This document shows, piece by piece, positions 61,291 to 64,000 of a DNA stretch of 64,000 nucleotides. Positions within the stretch are counted from its first letter, which is position 1, and every line of letters begins with the position of its first letter. Position numbers and translations under genes: made by a program. The notes below the pieces were generated by a model. The model worked only from the letters and a program-made list of their open reading frames with translations. It was not told the DNA's origin and did not search any database. This DNA is from Saxidomus purpurata (Eukaryota > Mollusca > Bivalvia > Venerida > Veneridae): NCBI GenBank assembly GCA_022818135.1, contig JAFMSR010000018.1, forward strand, positions 5,029,042-5,093,041. Reading direction: 5' to 3'.

Positions 61291-64000
61291 AATTTTTTGC
61301 CATTTTAAGCATGTGCTGGCTGATTGCTGTTATCTCAATTACTAGTATATGGTGATATGGTTGCTTTTTGTTTTTTGCTGTTTCAGTAATATGGTGGCTG
61401 ATAATAGTTTGTTTGCGCTCTGACAGCACAAACCACCATTGCGGATGGAAAAGATATAAACAAAATGTGTTTCGAATGTGAGTTCGACATGTCATATTTT
61501 CAGTAACAAAATGTAATCTTTCTTGAAACTGGGTTCTAATGTATATTAGGATTAAACTTGAAACGAATTTACATGACCCCTGAGTCGGTGGTATCATCCC
61601 ATCGGTACTGAAAGCCTGTTTACTGATTTATTCTAGTGGGTCTGGTATTCAATGTCCAGTGCACTTTCTACAAAAAATGGCTGTGTGATTATTTAAAGTC
61701 GACACACCTTTGTTTCGAAAATACATCTACTCTCGAAAGTTTATAGGATTGCAGTCTAGTTTTAAATGACCCTGTATACACACAGATGTTCAGTTTGGCT
61801 TGTCTGGTGATATTCGGGACGTACCGGTCGGGCTTTAAAAATACACTAGGGACTTTGTCTCAGCATTTGATTACCGGTTGAATTGCTGAGTCAAAGAAGC
61901 TTCCGGGGGAATCTCAGCAAAAGTAATGAGCAAACGGCGGAACGAGTGCCGAACGTGTGTCAGCGTCTGTCAGTTGTTGGGTGTGACATCTTTAAATCCA
62001 ACTTCCCACAGCCACATTGAAAGCAAGTCTACGGTTTCAAAAGCTATTCAATTCAAAAGCAATGTTTTTATTTTCCATTAAATCAATCTTTGACATAAAA
62101 ACTGAGAAAGTACTAGTCCGATTATGTTTTCTTTCTCAGTCTAATTCTTCAGTAATATTAAAAACAATACTACGTTAGTTTCGGCGATTGTTTCAACGCC
62201 TTTTAAAAGTCGTCCTAAAACTATTTAATGTTTTAGTGTGCCTGAGTAACTGTTTCATCGTGTTTCAAATTGTTAATTTTGTAAGAATAAATGAAAACAC
62301 TTGCGCAAAGAAAAAAACAACGTATTATTTGGTATCTTCACCCTTACAGACCCAATATTCCATTATCAGACAGTACTAATGTAATTTTCAGTAAGCTTTC
62401 CAGAGAGTATTTAACATTATTTAGTAAGCACTCGTCATCTAAATGTGGTAAAACAAATAAAATCTTATCTGTAATTGCTAAATGATTGAGATACGCCTTT
62501 GTGTGAATTTTAATGAACTTCAAACCCGCCTTATCGTTTATGTTCCGCCTTTCGTTTTAAAAGCTCCGCCATTGTTCACGTGCTTACACCAGATTGGCAG
62601 AGAAGGTGTAAAGTTTCGACCAATCAATATTGTAGATTTAAACTACAGTTATCTCGGCTGGCAAAGAATTCATTAACAACCGCTAAAGAAATTTGACACG
62701 TTCACGTGAATTCCATTATAAAATTAGAAGAGGTAATTACCTCTACAGAACCTCTCAAGCGAGTTTAAATCTGATTGGATAACAGCCTCTCATGAAAAAG
62801 TATTTTCTTTGATGATCCGAAAATTGATATGAAAATGAATGAGCTGGTATTCACTGTTTAAGCTTTAAGTGCAGGTTTTTGTTGAGTGAGTATTAATACA
62901 CGGATGCAGACTTCAACTGTCCCCGTAACACACGCTCGGGGCCCATAGCTGCTTTGAAGACCGTGAAATGGTCTATTGGTCTGTGACAAAATCTAACAAC
63001 AGCAACTGACACTGTAATGCATTTCATAATTTTCACGTTCTTTTAAATGGAATTCACGAGCAGAGGATCCAGTTATCATCTATAAACAATGCCAAGAACA
63101 TATTGAATGTTCCAGTAAAATTAACAGTTGGATGACTCCCAGACCCTGATTTGGTCATTGTTTCCATGACGACATATAGAATGGTAGGGATTGAATTATG
63201 TGTATAAAAAGAGCCATTAAAATACACAATGCATGATTGTATTATAGTTTTCATTAATAACATACGTTTACCTTCACTCTGCCATACTTGTAAGTCTAAG
63301 ATAATTGTTGACTGTGGAAATAAAATGTCCCGAGTGCCGAGTAACTCCGACTCTGACCTGACTGAGGTGGAAGTCGGACTATGTACGGATCCGGAATTTT
63401 GTCTAGAACTTGTATTTTAGTTTACTACCAATTTAGATTTGCCTCATTTTTTTTCTGTCAGCGTTTCCGGGGTTTAAGGGTCGGGTGGGGATGTGAAGTC
63501 GCTATAGGTGTTCAGGAAAGCAATAGTGACACAATTCATAAGGGCAGACAGGATGTGCTTATGCTTGTAAGACGTTTAAGTTGAAAATATTTTTCCTTGA
63601 TATTTTCCTATTAATATAATCACCCTTGTCTGAAAACATGAGAAAACGAAGGAAGGGTTTCCCCCGAACTTTGCGCAACCTGATGTTTAATACAACTCGA
63701 GAATTCTAATGCATAATGGCCACGATGGCGTGCAGTTTGAGAAGCACCAATGATGATGCAAGTCGAGAACCGTAGATGAAAATGCAAAACAAAAGGACGC
63801 AACAGCAGTATGTTGTTGTAATTGTTGTTGTCTTACCATCCCAGTCACCTATTTTTCGGTGGTTACTAAAAAGAAATTGAAAAATATCTGCCTGTTACAA
63901 ATTGGAACAACGTGTTTTTAATGACTTTTCTTTCAATTTAGAACTGTATTTTACTATGGCAGCCGATTTCTACCATTTCTCCCGAAGACACAAAACGACG
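61291..64000. other. Right end of window, nothing assignable
   Basis: Non-repetitive sequence without a recognised gene. The frame ending at 63420 contains SNSDSDLTEVEVG, which looks more protein-like than its surroundings, but I could not match it to a family. Confidence 0.5.

Overview
The window is nuclear DNA of a eukaryote, most likely a bivalve mollusc. It is AT-rich, genes are split into short exons with GT-AG introns, and intergenic space and introns are filled with tRNA-derived SINEs, palindromic MITE-like elements, minisatellites and degenerate tandem arrays with periods of about 140-165 bp. The species call is an inference from repeat style and gene content; no species-specific marker was tested.

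Three protein-coding genes and one tRNA gene can be supported. (1) 157-8125, minus strand: the first four coding exons of ALDH7A1 (antiquitin), running off the left edge; its first intron holds a 3-kb foldback structure and a second element built from GGGGACGTTTTGG-type subterminal repeats. (2) 13213-19259, plus strand: a four-exon gene encoding a DZIP3-like HEPN domain, a STAND P-loop NTPase, an ankyrin-repeat array and an acidic tail. This is the architecture of a putative innate-immune or cell-death sensor. It carries a one-base frame break in a run of seven A, and its stop codon lies in the second copy of an 81-bp tandem duplication. (3) 29974-42518, plus strand: a complete eight-exon Mediator subunit MED27 gene (301 codons), whose first intron hosts a TA-flanked element of about 3.8 kb. 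(4) 48299-48371, minus strand: tRNA-Val(AAC).

19.3-30 kb is gene-poor and holds an 11-copy repeat of about 141 bp, long (CA)n tracts, a 5'-truncated reverse-transcriptase element and a 687-bp MITE with perfect 7-bp target duplications. 42.5-55 kb is the MED27 3' region plus mostly unassigned DNA with the tRNA and SINEs. 55.3-59.3 kb is a satellite complex: 89-bp triplicates, then a ~77-bp satellite interrupted by a ~1.7-kb insertion made of a 400-bp-arm palindrome (with inverted tRNA-like SINEs) and a self-complementary 20-bp minisatellite. 60.2-61.3 kb is a 30-bp minisatellite that creates long but spurious reading frames on both strands. The last 2.7 kb shows nothing assignable.

The genes do not form a functional unit. 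The best candidates for new biology are the HEPN-STAND-ankyrin gene, the palindrome nested in the satellite, and a SINE whose 3' tail is identical over 31 nt to the end of the local reverse-transcriptase element.
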